NCBI RefSeq assembly: GCF_042679565.1
Contig: NZ_JBHTMY010000002.1
Location: 434,001-498,000 of the forward strand
Origin: Namhaeicola litoreus
GTDB taxonomy: Bacteria > Bacteroidota > Bacteroidia > Flavobacteriales > Flavobacteriaceae
Reading direction: 5' to 3'
Length of the DNA: 64,000 nt
The notes beneath the pieces are model-generated. The model ran no database searches, was not told where the DNA came from, and was given only the letters and a program-made list of their open reading frames with translations. Below are positions 26,947 through 35,779 of the stretch, piece by piece (the first letter of the stretch is position 1; each line of letters starts with the position of its first letter). A program made the translations under genes and the position numbers.

Positions 26947-28392
26947 ATGGCCGATTCAAGAAGTGCATCCGAGAGGTACATGCAAAAATTTCAACACGTT
27001 GTTGATATTCAACAAAGAGTGATTTACTTTTTGATTAGCGTGATCTTCGCCTTTGGTCTAACTTATGCCCTTGATTCTCCAGAATTAGACCAAGCCCAGA
27101 TTTATGTGCTCTTTTTGTTGTTTTTATCCATTGGTTTGTGGATTACCGAAGCGGTACCACCCTTTACGGTCGGATTACTCATTTTTGGCTTTTTGGTCTT
27201 TGCACTAGGCAAGTATTACAATGAAATAGATCCGGAAAATGCCAATAAGTACGTGCAAAAATATGTGCAGACCTGGTCTAACAGTGTAATCTGGCTTATG
27301 CTTGGCGGTTTTTTTATGGCAGAAGCACTGCAAAAAGTAGGTCTCGACAAAGCTATCTTTAAAATGACAATATCGAAATTCGGCACAAAACCAAAATATG
27401 TATTGTTGGGAATTATGTTAGTTACAGCTATTTTTTCAATGATCATGTCGAATACAGCTACTACAGCTATGATGATTGCGGCAGTCTTGCCTTTTATAAA
27501 CACACTAGATGACAATGCCCCCATGACCAAAGCCATGCTCATTGGAATCCCGGCAGCAGCTTCTCTGGGGGGTATGGGTACCATTATTGGCTCGCCCCCA
27601 AACGCCATTGCCGTGGATGCTTTAAATAGTCATGGAATGCCTTTTGGCTTCCTGGAATGGATGGTCATTGGATTTCCCGTGGCAATCATTCTGGTTTTAC
27701 TCATGTGGTATTTACTCACATTAAAATATGTACCTAGTGTTACTTCAATTAACTTGTCATTCCTTGAGGAGCCGGAAAGTCCCGATAATTCGAAATTATT
27801 TCTCATGAAAAAGAGAATCGTTGCTGGTGTATTAATTCTGACTTTACTTTTGTGGTTAACAGGAAATTTACACGGTATTCCGGCATCAGCTGTATCCTTG
27901 TTGCCCATTATGGTTTTAACCATGTTGAGGATCGTTACGGGAGATGACGTTAGAAATTTACCTTGGGATACGCTCATGCTTGTAGCAGGTGGACTATCAT
28001 TGGGTTTAGCGATTCAAGAAACAGGTTTAGCCGAGTATTATGTCAACAAATTGCAAAATTTTGAGTTGAATTTTTATGCCCTGGTCGCTTTGTTTGCATT
28101 TTTGACTGTTATCATGTCTAATTTTATGAGTAACACGGCAACTACGACCATCTTGATTCCTATCGCTATTATTTTAGTTTCTACTCAACGAGAAATATTA
28201 CCTATTGTAATCGGTCTTTGTGCCTCTACCGCTTTGTTTTTGCCAATTTCTACACCTCCAAATGCAATTGCATTTAGTACGGGAAAATTGAATCAAAAAG
28301 ATTTTCGATTTGGCGGTTTAATTGCAGGCCTTTTGGGGCCCATTATTATTATCGGCTTTGTTTTGGTTTACGGCTTTTTTATATATGATTAA
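26947..28392 (+). CDS. SLC13/DASS-family Na+-coupled anion (dicarboxylate) transporter
   Basis: 481 residues from the ATG at 26947. About eleven to twelve membrane helices. The two SNT substrate/sodium motifs of the DASS fold are visible: MSNTATTAMM near residue 176 and MSNTATTTILIP near 400. Each is followed by a proline-rich partner (GSPPNAIA, STPPNAIAF). Such carriers bring in succinate, other C4-dicarboxylates, or sulfate with Na+. Placement next to the Na+-exporting decarboxylase and succinyl-CoA metabolism favours dicarboxylate uptake. Confidence 0.9.
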   Translation: MADSRSASERYMQKFQHVVDIQQRVIYFLISVIFAFGLTYALDSPELDQAQIYVLFLLFLSIGLWITEAVPPFTVGLLIFGFLVFALGKYYNEIDPENANKYVQKYVQTWSNSVIWLMLGGFFMAEALQKVGLDKAIFKMTISKFGTKPKYVLLGIMLVTAIFSMIMSNTATTAMMIAAVLPFINTLDDNAPMTKAMLIGIPAAASLGGMGTIIGSPPNAIAVDALNSHGMPFGFLEWMVIGFPVAIILVLLMWYLLTLKYVPSVTSINLSFLEEPESPDNSKLFLMKKRIVAGVLILTLLLWLTGNLHGIPASAVSLLPIMVLTMLRIVTGDDVRNLPWDTLMLVAGGLSLGLAIQETGLAEYYVNKLQNFELNFYALVALFAFLTVIMSNFMSNTATTTILIPIAIILVSTQREILPIVIGLCASTALFLPISTPPNAIAFSTGKLNQKDFRFGGLIAGLLGPIIIIGFVLVYGFFIYD

Positions 28393-28414
28393 TCTCTTCA
28401 TAACATTATACAAA

Positions 28415-28443
28415 AAAGGATGAGTTAAATTCACTCATCCTTT
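28415..28443. terminator. bidirectional terminator between SLC13 and GH20 genes
   Basis: An 11-bp perfect stem, AAAGGATGAGT with ACTCATCCTTT, and a 7-base loop sit between two convergent genes, with an A-run before and a T-run at the end. Confidence 0.88.
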
Positions 28444-28467
28444 GATCTAAAAGCATGCAAAAAACTG

Positions 28468-30327
28468 TTATTTTTTAGCACGTTTTTCTAATTCTGATCT
28501 CGAAATGATCAGTTCTCTCCCGACAGGTTCACCCTTTAAATAGGTTTGAGTTCGGAGTGATAAGTTTCCTTGAGGAATTTCGAATTCCCCTATATATTTT
28601 TTGCCAAAACCAACGGGGTAGGTGTTATCTATGGTATAATAAATTTCACTGTTTGGGATGGAATTACTCAATGTGCAGATCAACTTATCGCCTTTTAATG
28701 ACACTTTTACTTCAGGGTCATATACTGCTTTTGAAATGTTTCTGCCCATCACGTCAAATCTTTCAAAATGATGTTGGGTTCTCAATACAAAATCATCATA
28801 ATTCTTGTCCGATTTTTTACTCCATACACTCTCAGAAATGGCAAATGCGCGTGGGTAAGTCATATAAAATGCGAATTGCATGTTCGGAATTACCTCTGTC
28901 CATAAATTACCTTGTCCACCTAAAATAAACTTAGGATCAACTCCGTCAGGGATAGGTTCAAAGCTATATGTTTTCTCTAGTGAAAGATCTGCATATATTG
29001 GATTTTCTACAGAATGATCTCCTTGTGAATAATCTAAGTACGCATAGGTTGTAGGAGACATAACAACTTCATGGCCCATTTTGGCTGCTTCTATGCCACC
29101 TTTCATTCCTCTCCAACTCATCACCGCAGCACCATCGGCCAAACCTCCTTCTAATATTTCATCCCATCCAATCATCTTTTTACCCTTGCTACTGATAATC
29201 TTTTCAACTCTTTTTACAAAATAACTTTGTAATTCATGACTGTCTTTGATTTTGTTTTTTTTCATGAATTGCTGAACATTCTCATCTCTTTCCCAATAAC
29301 CGTGATAGCATTCATCTCCTCCCATATGAATATACTCTCCGGGGAACAGGGCTGCCACTTCGGTAAATACTTTATCTAAAAATTCATAAACCTTTTCATC
29401 TGCTGGGTTCAATGTGTTTTCAACAATCATTTCAAAAGTTCCATCTCCAAACCAATTAGCAAATTTATTCCCCGGACTGACGTATTTAGGTTCTTTTTTT
29501 GTAGACAATTCAGGATAAGCCGCTAATGCCGCCATGCTATGCCCAGGAACATCAATCTCAGGAACAATGCTTATATTTCTATCTGTAGCATATTTAATTA
29601 CCTCTTTGATTTGCTCTTGTGTATAATATCCTCCATAAGAAGTCTTTTCACCAGGTTTTGGTGCTTCACGTTCTTCGCCAAATCGGCCAGAACGCTCTAC
29701 TCTCCATGCGCCAACTTCTGTTAGTTTTGGCAAAGATTTTATTTCAATTCTCCAACCTTGATCATCAGTTAAATGCCAATGCAAAACATTGAATTTATAT
29801 TCTGCCATTTGATCAATGAATTGTTTCACATCCTCAACACTAAAAAAATGCCGACTTACATCTAGCATCAACCCTCTCCATTTAAATCTGGGATAATCGA
29901 CTATTCTACATGTTTGTATTACCTTATCTTCTGAAGAAGTCGGAATAAGTTGTTTTAAAGATTGAAAAGCGTTCCATACTCCTGCGGCAGTATTGGCACC
30001 AATTTCAACACTTGTTTTGTTCAACTCTAAAACATACCCTTCATCTCCTATTTCAGTATTTTTTTTTGAGTTTAAAGATACCTTTACGGGGATAGAATTA
30101 CTCAAAGAAAGTGAAAACGGGATATTTGCCTTGCTTAAAAAAGCTTTAAATTCATCTATTGTTTTTTCGACTTGACCATTTTTTGGCAATTCAAAAAACA
30201 ATGGTTTATCTAATAATAGTGATCCTTCTGTTGAAGTATAATTCACCGGTTTGGGAATAATATTGTTTTGTGCTTGATTCAATTGCACAACTGCAAACAG
30301 TCCTAAAAATAATAGCTTAATTTTCAT
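28468..30327 (-). CDS. beta-N-acetylhexosaminidase, GH20
   Basis: 619 residues. Signal peptide (about 1-19, ending LNQAQ), an N-terminal GH20b domain (about 25-140), a TIM-barrel catalytic domain with LHWHLTDDQGWRIEIK near 182-197 and the catalytic pair D338-E339 in HMGGDECYHG, then a C-terminal beta domain. Removes terminal GlcNAc or GalNAc, for example from chitin fragments, glycoproteins or peptidoglycan pieces. It is probably periplasmic, as no T9SS tail or lipobox is present. Confidence 0.95.
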   Translation of the reverse strand: MKIKLLFLGLFAVVQLNQAQNNIIPKPVNYTSTEGSLLLDKPLFFELPKNGQVEKTIDEFKAFLSKANIPFSLSLSNSIPVKVSLNSKKNTEIGDEGYVLELNKTSVEIGANTAAGVWNAFQSLKQLIPTSSEDKVIQTCRIVDYPRFKWRGLMLDVSRHFFSVEDVKQFIDQMAEYKFNVLHWHLTDDQGWRIEIKSLPKLTEVGAWRVERSGRFGEEREAPKPGEKTSYGGYYTQEQIKEVIKYATDRNISIVPEIDVPGHSMAALAAYPELSTKKEPKYVSPGNKFANWFGDGTFEMIVENTLNPADEKVYEFLDKVFTEVAALFPGEYIHMGGDECYHGYWERDENVQQFMKKNKIKDSHELQSYFVKRVEKIISSKGKKMIGWDEILEGGLADGAAVMSWRGMKGGIEAAKMGHEVVMSPTTYAYLDYSQGDHSVENPIYADLSLEKTYSFEPIPDGVDPKFILGGQGNLWTEVIPNMQFAFYMTYPRAFAISESVWSKKSDKNYDDFVLRTQHHFERFDVMGRNISKAVYDPEVKVSLKGDKLICTLSNSIPNSEIYYTIDNTYPVGFGKKYIGEFEIPQGNLSLRTQTYLKGEPVGRELIISRSELEKRAKK

Positions 30328-30494
30328 AGTAGAAATTTCAATTTATCGATCTGTGAAATTACATCATTTAAAACAATAAAATGCATCTTAGATCTAAAGT
30401 TTGGGGAGCAAATTAGTAACTAATAGTTAAAATAGTTTTACTATTATTACCAATACCTTGTATAAATTAATCAAAAAATTATTGAAATATTAGG

Positions 30495-30797
30495 CTAATT
30501 CTTTATCAGTTTTTTGACAAAATGACCTTTAGCTGTATGAATTTTCACCATGTAAATACCTTTGGGCAGCTCGGAAACATTGATCAGCTCATAATTATTT
30601 ATAATATCACGCTCTTTCAAACCAATTAATGAATAAATCTCAACCCTGATGATGTCTATATTCTGATGTTCTATGGTAAATACGTTATTCACAGGATTAG
30701 GAAAAATCCTTATAACCGGTTCTTTAGGTTTAACTTGCGCAACACCTAAACTGATAAAAAGAAAAAAGAAGAAAGAAAATAGGTAGTTTTTCATCAT
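30495..30797 (-). CDS. mini-protein consisting of signal peptide and T9SS sorting domain
   Basis: 100 residues. A signal peptide (ending LGVAQ) is followed after a short linker by what reads as an entire type-A type IX secretion sorting domain: IRIFPNPVNNVF at about 30-41, then VEIYSLIG, and the terminal GIYMVKIHT...KKLIKN. No cargo domain lies between them. It could be a remnant whose cargo was lost, or a real small protein using the sorting fold. Bases 30328-30494 between it and the GH20 gene hold no other gene. Confidence 0.8.
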   Translation of the reverse strand: MMKNYLFSFFFFLFISLGVAQVKPKEPVIRIFPNPVNNVFTIEHQNIDIIRVEIYSLIGLKERDIINNYELINVSELPKGIYMVKIHTAKGHFVKKLIKN

Positions 30798-30893
30798 AAA
30801 GGGGAAAATTAATGCAGGATAAATTTACGAATTGTATGCGAAGGAATTTGTTAATTTTACTATAATTTATACAAAATAAATAAACAAGACGGG

Positions 30894-31316
30894 ATGAAAA
30901 TTTACCAAAGAGAATTTGCTCTACCCTCTTTCACCAGAGGCTTTCATTTAATTACGCAACGTATTGAAAGTGAATTGCCTGAAATAAAAGACATGAAAAT
31001 AGGCATACTTCAGGTTTTTATCAAACACACCTCTGCCAGTTTAACTATCAATGAAAATGCCGACCCAACTGTGAGATTAGATTTTGAAAGTCATTTTAAT
31101 CAAACTGTGCCTGAAAATATGACATATTATAAACACGATTATGAGGGATCAGATGATATGCCTGCACATATTAAATCTTCATTACTAGGTAGTTCCGTAT
31201 CAATTCCAATTTCTAATGGAAAACTAAATCTGGGAATTTGGCAGGGAATCTATTTGGGTGAACATAGAAATTTTGGTGGTAATAGAAAAATTGTATTGAC
31301 AGCCTTTGGCACTTAA
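30894..31316 (+). CDS. YjbQ/UPF0047 family protein
   Basis: 140 residues, the usual length. The family motifs are visible: VFIKHTSASLTINENADPTVRLDFESHF in the first half and GIWQGIYLGEHR near the end, with conserved His, Asn and Glu residues lining the pocket. Members of this family have been reported to show weak thiamine-phosphate synthase activity; the true role is not settled. Its stop overlaps the convergent HAD gene by 4 bp. Confidence 0.9.
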   Translation: MKIYQREFALPSFTRGFHLITQRIESELPEIKDMKIGILQVFIKHTSASLTINENADPTVRLDFESHFNQTVPENMTYYKHDYEGSDDMPAHIKSSLLGSSVSIPISNGKLNLGIWQGIYLGEHRNFGGNRKIVLTAFGT

Positions 31317-32119
31317 TGCTTTGATTTGACCAATTGTTCTAAGACCAACTCTACGCCACCATGGTTGTTACTTGCTGTGCTGTAATTGGCGATTTTTTTG
31401 ATGCTTGGATGTGCATTTTCCATCGCATAACTAAAATGTGCCTCACCCATCATTTCCAAGTCGTTATTATAATCCCCAAAAACCATGGTTTCTTCTTTGG
31501 TAACACCTAAATGACCTTGTAACATTTTTAAAGCAAAACCTTTATTCGCGTTATAATGTGATATATCTACCCACTTTTTTCCGGAAACTTTAATTTGAAT
31601 TTCGTTTTCTAAATGAGCGATTGCAGGATAAATATTTGATTCTGAGCACTCATCATGGTATATAGCAATTTTAAAGAACTCATCATGGGTTACAGAAACA
31701 AGATCATCTACCAATTCATAAGAAGCATAATACTCCTGAAACATGGCTAGAAACATATCGTTTTTTGACTCAATATAGGCTTTGTTTTTACCGCACAAGA
31801 CAATAAATGTGTTGGGAATTTTTCTTAAAATAGGAATTACTTTTGCAATTTTATCGAGTTCCATTTTTGCCACCAACAATTCAGTTTCGCCTTTTTTAGC
31901 TAAACCTCCATTTTCTGCGATAATGGTGATATCATTTTTTATTCGATCCAATTTTTTTGTGATACTGTAATATTGTCTTCCACTAGCAGCAGCAAAATGA
32001 ATCCCTTTGTTTTGGAGTTCCGTAAACAATTCAAAAAATCTTTCACTTACCTCTCCATTTCCATTCAAAAGTGTCCCGTCCATATCGGTTACCACTAATT
32101 TTACTTTTGATAAACTCAT
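31313..32119 (-). CDS. Cof-type HAD hydrolase
   Basis: 268 residues. Haloacid-dehalogenase fold of subfamily IIB: nucleophile motif VVTDMDGTLLNGNG at the start, AASGRQYY as motif II, Lys in the KGFALKML region and MVFGDYNNDLEMMG as motif III with the acidic pair. Such enzymes dephosphorylate sugar phosphates or flavin precursors in the cytoplasm. The specific substrate cannot be told. Confidence 0.92.
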   Translation of the reverse strand: MSLSKVKLVVTDMDGTLLNGNGEVSERFFELFTELQNKGIHFAAASGRQYYSITKKLDRIKNDITIIAENGGLAKKGETELLVAKMELDKIAKVIPILRKIPNTFIVLCGKNKAYIESKNDMFLAMFQEYYASYELVDDLVSVTHDEFFKIAIYHDECSESNIYPAIAHLENEIQIKVSGKKWVDISHYNANKGFALKMLQGHLGVTKEETMVFGDYNNDLEMMGEAHFSYAMENAHPSIKKIANYSTASNNHGGVELVLEQLVKSKH

Positions 32120-32201
32120 CGTCTTAAATTTCAGAACAAAAATAGAGTTATTGAATTAGATTCTCTTTATATAAATGTTATTTTAAGAATAATGCAGAGA
32201 C

Positions 32202-32606
32202 CTAATAAAAAGTTTCATAGGCGATAACAACCCCATTTTCAATTTGTGGAATTTCTATGCCGTACAAAATACCGTAATTAGGATCGTGATCTTTGGTTAT
32301 ACGAAAATAATGGGTCAATCCGTCTCTAAAGAATTCTAACATAAAAAAAGTCCGACCATCAACATTGAGTTCGCGCACGCTTTCTATAGGCGTTTCCAAC
32401 TGTTCATAATAAAACCTGTTCTGATCAGGATAAAATAACTTGAGCTTTTTGGCCTTTAGCTCCACGCGTAATGGATACTTTAATTTTTCAGTAGCTTCAC
32501 TATTTCTTCCAAGCGGCAATACCCATTTATTCGATGCGTCAAATATAATGGTCTGCCCAAAACAAAAAGTTGAAAAGAAAAATAATAGCAGAAATAATCT
32601 TATCAT
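32202..32606 (-). CDS. unknown small secreted protein
   Basis: 134 residues from the ATG at 32606, which places a clean signal peptide (MIRLFLLLFFFSTFCFGQ) at the front; a start at 32627 would precede it with polar residues. The mature part is beta-rich with many aromatic residues and no motif I recognise. Predicted periplasmic. Single-gene unit. Confidence 0.75.
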   Translation of the reverse strand: MIRLFLLLFFFSTFCFGQTIIFDASNKWVLPLGRNSEATEKLKYPLRVELKAKKLKLFYPDQNRFYYEQLETPIESVRELNVDGRTFFMLEFFRDGLTHYFRITKDHDPNYGILYGIEIPQIENGVVIAYETFY

Positions 32607-32709
32607 TTTTGGGGGAATTTCCGCCAAATATAAAAATAACTTTAAAAAATTAAAAATTGAATAGGAAAACTTTTCTGTATAAGAAGCTCATAATCAGTAG
32701 ATAATTTAT

Positions 32710-32717
32710 TATCTTAG
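32710..32717 (+). promoter_or_regulatory. probable -10 element of first cyclase module
   Basis: TATCTTAG differs from TAnnTTTG at one position and lies 33 bases before the ATG at 32751. No convincing -33 element was seen. Confidence 0.35.
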
Positions 32718-32750
32718 GTTTTTAATCAATTCAACTTAAAACCGAAACTT

Positions 32751-33206
32751 ATGAGTAACCAAGACAAAGACACCAACATTATTCTATCAATTTCAACAGC
32801 CCTAATTAATGGTAGTAATGTAGACCAATGTGTAATTTTTTCAGATGATAGAGGTGATGGTAGCAGTTCTAGTGGCAATTCTAAAAACTACATTTCGAAA
32901 GTAAATAAAGGTAAAAAAGTAAATTGGACGGCGAGCGTAAATCCCAATTCAGGCCAAAGTAATCCTGGAGATACCGTTACCGTTGTTGCGGTTTTAAAAA
33001 AACCCGATAATTTAGGAGGAGATGATATTTTGGAAAAAGATTGCTATTATCAAAATGGAAATTTGGTTGAAGGAAAGGTTAAGAGCAATGCCGAGTTAGA
33101 TGCAACCGAAAACTATTTAGTAGTTTTTGCTGTAACAACGGCCTCTACAGCACAAACTACTTCCTATATTATAGATCCAAGAATTAAAATTGTAACCCAA
33201 AATTAA
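32751..33206 (+). CDS. unknown ~150-residue protein paired with adenylate cyclase, copy 1
   Basis: 151 residues, no signal peptide: the protein starts MSNQDKDTNIILSISTALIN. It is a paralogue of the protein at 35282. Both have a V-x-W strand in the middle (KKVNWTA / DNVEWIG) and the same tail, YIIDPRIKIVTQN here against FIIDPKIQIKTQE there. The strand-rich sequence and DP-ending tail recall the AidA/PixA inclusion-body family, but I am not sure of that. It lies 8 bp before a TPR-adenylate cyclase gene and is probably cotranscribed with it. Function unknown. Confidence 0.8.
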   Translation: MSNQDKDTNIILSISTALINGSNVDQCVIFSDDRGDGSSSSGNSKNYISKVNKGKKVNWTASVNPNSGQSNPGDTVTVVAVLKKPDNLGGDDILEKDCYYQNGNLVEGKVKSNAELDATENYLVVFAVTTASTAQTTSYIIDPRIKIVTQN

Positions 33207-33214
33207 TCACTTTA

Positions 33215-35083
33215 TTGAGCTGTATTTTAAAAAGTAAGTGTCTTATTTCAATTGGATTGATACTTTTTGCCCAGTTTTTTTCCTATTCCCAGGATCAAAA
33301 ATTGGCCGATAGTCTCATTCAAATTTACAATATTGGCAATTTTAATGGGCAAAATGAAGAATTGGAATTACTTCAGGATATTGCGCAAAACACTAATAAT
33401 CCTAATATTAAACTAGAATTTTCTGAATTAATCATTGAACGAACCCGCTCAGAACAAAGTTTGGGAAATGCCTCAAATGATTCTATTTTAAAAGGCTTTT
33501 TATTTACCGGGTATTTACAAAAAGGCAATGCATATGCCTCCTTAGGCAACAATTCGTTGGCACTCGAATCTTATCTTAAAGGATTAAAATACGCTCTAGA
33601 AATAGATAAAAAAGTAAACGTTGCAGGATCTTTCATAGCAATTGCAGATACCTATGCCAGTTTAGAAAATTATGAAAACAGCAAAAGCTATTATAACAAA
33701 GCCATCAACATATTGAGAACCATAGATAATCCTACTAACTTAGCATCTGCATTATTAAATGTGGGTGATGTATTTTTTAATGAAGGACAATTAGACTCGG
33801 CTTCTGTTTATACCAAAGAGGCTGAAATCATCTTTGAAAATATTAATTCCAAAATCGGGCAGGCTTATGCCATGGGTAATATGGGAATGATCTATGCAGA
33901 ACAGGGTAAAGACATTGAGGCAGAACAAAATATTACCGAAGCCATAGAAATATTGGAACAATTGGAAGATTACTACCCTATTTCGGTCTACTTAACCTAT
34001 ATGTCTGACATTTATCTCAAAAAAAACGACTGGAATGCGGCGGTACAATACGCCAAAAAGAGTTTAGAACTGGCGCGAAAATACGGTTTAAAAGACCAGA
34101 TCAGCGATGCCAATTTAAAATTATCTGAGCTCTACGAACATGTAGAAAACTATAAAATATCTAATGCATATTATAAAGACCATATAAAATATCGAGACAG
34201 CGTACTAAATATCAAAAACATAGAGGCCATGGCGGATCTCCGCACAGACTATGAAGTTGCACAAAAACAAACTGAAGTAGATCTGCTGGAAACAAAAACA
34301 CAATTGCAATCTCTTCAATCCAAAAAGCAAAGAAACTTCCTCTATGCTTCAGGAATAGGCTTATTACTTTCTTTTTTATTGGCTATGGCTTGGTTTAGAC
34401 GCTACCGCTATATTAAAAAGACAAATTTGATCATTGAAGAAGAACGAAAAAAATCTGATCAACTATTGCTAAATATACTTCCCGAAGAAACCGCCTTAGA
34501 ATTAAAACGAAACGGAAAGGTAAAGGCCAAAAAATTTAGCTCAGTCAGTGTTTTATTTACAGATTTTAAAGAGTTTACACAATTTGCTGACAATCTCCCT
34601 CCTGAAAAAGTAGTAGAAAGTGTGGGTTATTATTTTTCAAAATTTGATGAGATCATAGAAAAACATGGCCTCGAGAAAATAAAAACCATTGGTGATGCAT
34701 ATATGTGTGCAGGAGGATTACCTTACCCATCTGAAGATCACGCTTTGAAGACCGTTAAAGCTGCATTGGAAATTGTGGAATTTGTTGAGGAAAACAAACT
34801 CAGAAATGATTCCGATCAGGCACATTTTGATGTTCGTGTGGGAATCAATTCGGGTCCGGTAGTGGCAGGTGTAGTCGGAAACAAAAAATTTGCTTACGAT
34901 ATTTGGGGAGACACAGTAAACATTGCCGCCAGAATGGAATCATATTCAGAAGTTGGAAAAATTAATATCTCTCAACAGACCTATGCTGTAATTAAAGATG
35001 ATTTTATTTGCGAATTTAGGGGAGAAATTTCGGTAAAAAATAAGGGCCTGATGGGCATGTATTTTGTAAAGAATAAGGTCTAA
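33215..35083 (+). CDS. TPR transmembrane class III adenylate cyclase, copy 1
   Basis: 622 residues beginning with TTG; no in-frame ATG gives the signal segment that the paralogue has. Order: signal peptide (to about 26), TPR repeats (about 95-330), coiled coil (about 340-372), membrane helix (about 374-394), cyclase transducer segment LLLNILPEETALELK, catalytic domain (about 440-622). Metal-binding D450 and D494, the adenine-selecting lysine K490 and aspartate D562, and transition-state N569 and R573 are all present, so it should make cAMP. The TPRs lie on the periplasmic side and would sense an envelope ligand. Confidence 0.92.
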   Translation: MSCILKSKCLISIGLILFAQFFSYSQDQKLADSLIQIYNIGNFNGQNEELELLQDIAQNTNNPNIKLEFSELIIERTRSEQSLGNASNDSILKGFLFTGYLQKGNAYASLGNNSLALESYLKGLKYALEIDKKVNVAGSFIAIADTYASLENYENSKSYYNKAINILRTIDNPTNLASALLNVGDVFFNEGQLDSASVYTKEAEIIFENINSKIGQAYAMGNMGMIYAEQGKDIEAEQNITEAIEILEQLEDYYPISVYLTYMSDIYLKKNDWNAAVQYAKKSLELARKYGLKDQISDANLKLSELYEHVENYKISNAYYKDHIKYRDSVLNIKNIEAMADLRTDYEVAQKQTEVDLLETKTQLQSLQSKKQRNFLYASGIGLLLSFLLAMAWFRRYRYIKKTNLIIEEERKKSDQLLLNILPEETALELKRNGKVKAKKFSSVSVLFTDFKEFTQFADNLPPEKVVESVGYYFSKFDEIIEKHGLEKIKTIGDAYMCAGGLPYPSEDHALKTVKAALEIVEFVEENKLRNDSDQAHFDVRVGINSGPVVAGVVGNKKFAYDIWGDTVNIAARMESYSEVGKINISQQTYAVIKDDFICEFRGEISVKNKGLMGMYFVKNKV

Positions 35084-35170
35084 AGATTTACCATTGAACT
35101 AATTTATTATTCCTTTGAAGAATATTCCGTATATTTAACATAATCTAATGCCATTATACCCATTTGGCAG

Positions 35171-35238
35171 ATGTCATTAACATTCTTTTAATGACATGGC
35201 CGATGGCAAAAATCGATAATCAGTTTTATCGTAGCCAT
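35171..35238. repeat. two adjacent hairpins between the cyclase modules
   Basis: The first is ATGTCATTAA (35171-35180) with TTAATGACAT (35188-35197), a perfect 10-bp stem with a 7-base loop. The second is a nested stem: ATGGC (35203-35207) with GCCAT (35234-35238), enclosing CGATAA (35214-35219) with TTATCG (35226-35231). They occupy the 198-bp gap before the second module. They may be a structured leader, an operator, or a terminator for the first cyclase; no T-run follows either stem, which argues against a simple terminator. Confidence 0.55.
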
Positions 35239-35281
35239 TTTAATTCAAATAACAATTAAACTTAATCAAATAAATCAACTT

Positions 35282-35743
35282 ATGAAATCAACTAACCGAC
35301 TTTTATCATTAACCCTAATTTTACTTTTATTCGTAACTTTTAGTTATTCTCAAGAAACCCATGTGGTTACACTTTATGTGAATACTGCAGAGCTTACAAA
35401 AAACTCTATCTCTGAGCATGCTAATTTCGGGCAAACTGATGGTGTGACAAACGAGGATTTTACAACATTTGTATATGTAAATGATAATGTTGAATGGATT
35501 GGTGTTTCGACTTCTTCTGAAGAAGATGAAGTCAACATTACTAAAATTAAATATAAAAAAGGAAAAAAACTTTTGCAAAGAGATGAAAACGACGGAGTGA
35601 AGAAAGTAATGGCCAAAGTAGATAAAGGGGACTCAGGTGATGAAGAGAAGTATATTCTTTACTTCAATATTGTCAGCCAGACGAACCCTCAAAACAGAAC
35701 TTTTATTATCGATCCAAAAATTCAAATTAAAACACAAGAATAA
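35282..35743 (+). CDS. unknown ~150-residue secreted protein paired with adenylate cyclase, copy 2
   Basis: 153 residues. Unlike copy 1 at 32751 it has a signal peptide (MKSTNRLLSLTLILLLFVTFSYSQ), so it is exported to the side where the cyclase TPR domain should sit. The remainder aligns with copy 1 through the central DNVEWIG strand, a Lys/Asp-rich stretch and the tail FIIDPKIQIKTQE. It starts 36 bp before the second cyclase gene. A ligand or inhibitor of the TPR domain is a reasonable guess; no enzymatic motif is seen. Confidence 0.8.
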   Translation: MKSTNRLLSLTLILLLFVTFSYSQETHVVTLYVNTAELTKNSISEHANFGQTDGVTNEDFTTFVYVNDNVEWIGVSTSSEEDEVNITKIKYKKGKKLLQRDENDGVKKVMAKVDKGDSGDEEKYILYFNIVSQTNPQNRTFIIDPKIQIKTQE

Positions 35744-35779
35744 CTAAAGGGCCCTATGGTTATTCAGCTTTAGCTAAAA

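Noticed and set aside
31313..31316. Four-base overlap of the YjbQ and HAD genes as a sign of a wrong call
   Set aside because: The genes converge, both have complete family motifs to the end, and short convergent overlaps are common in compact genomes.
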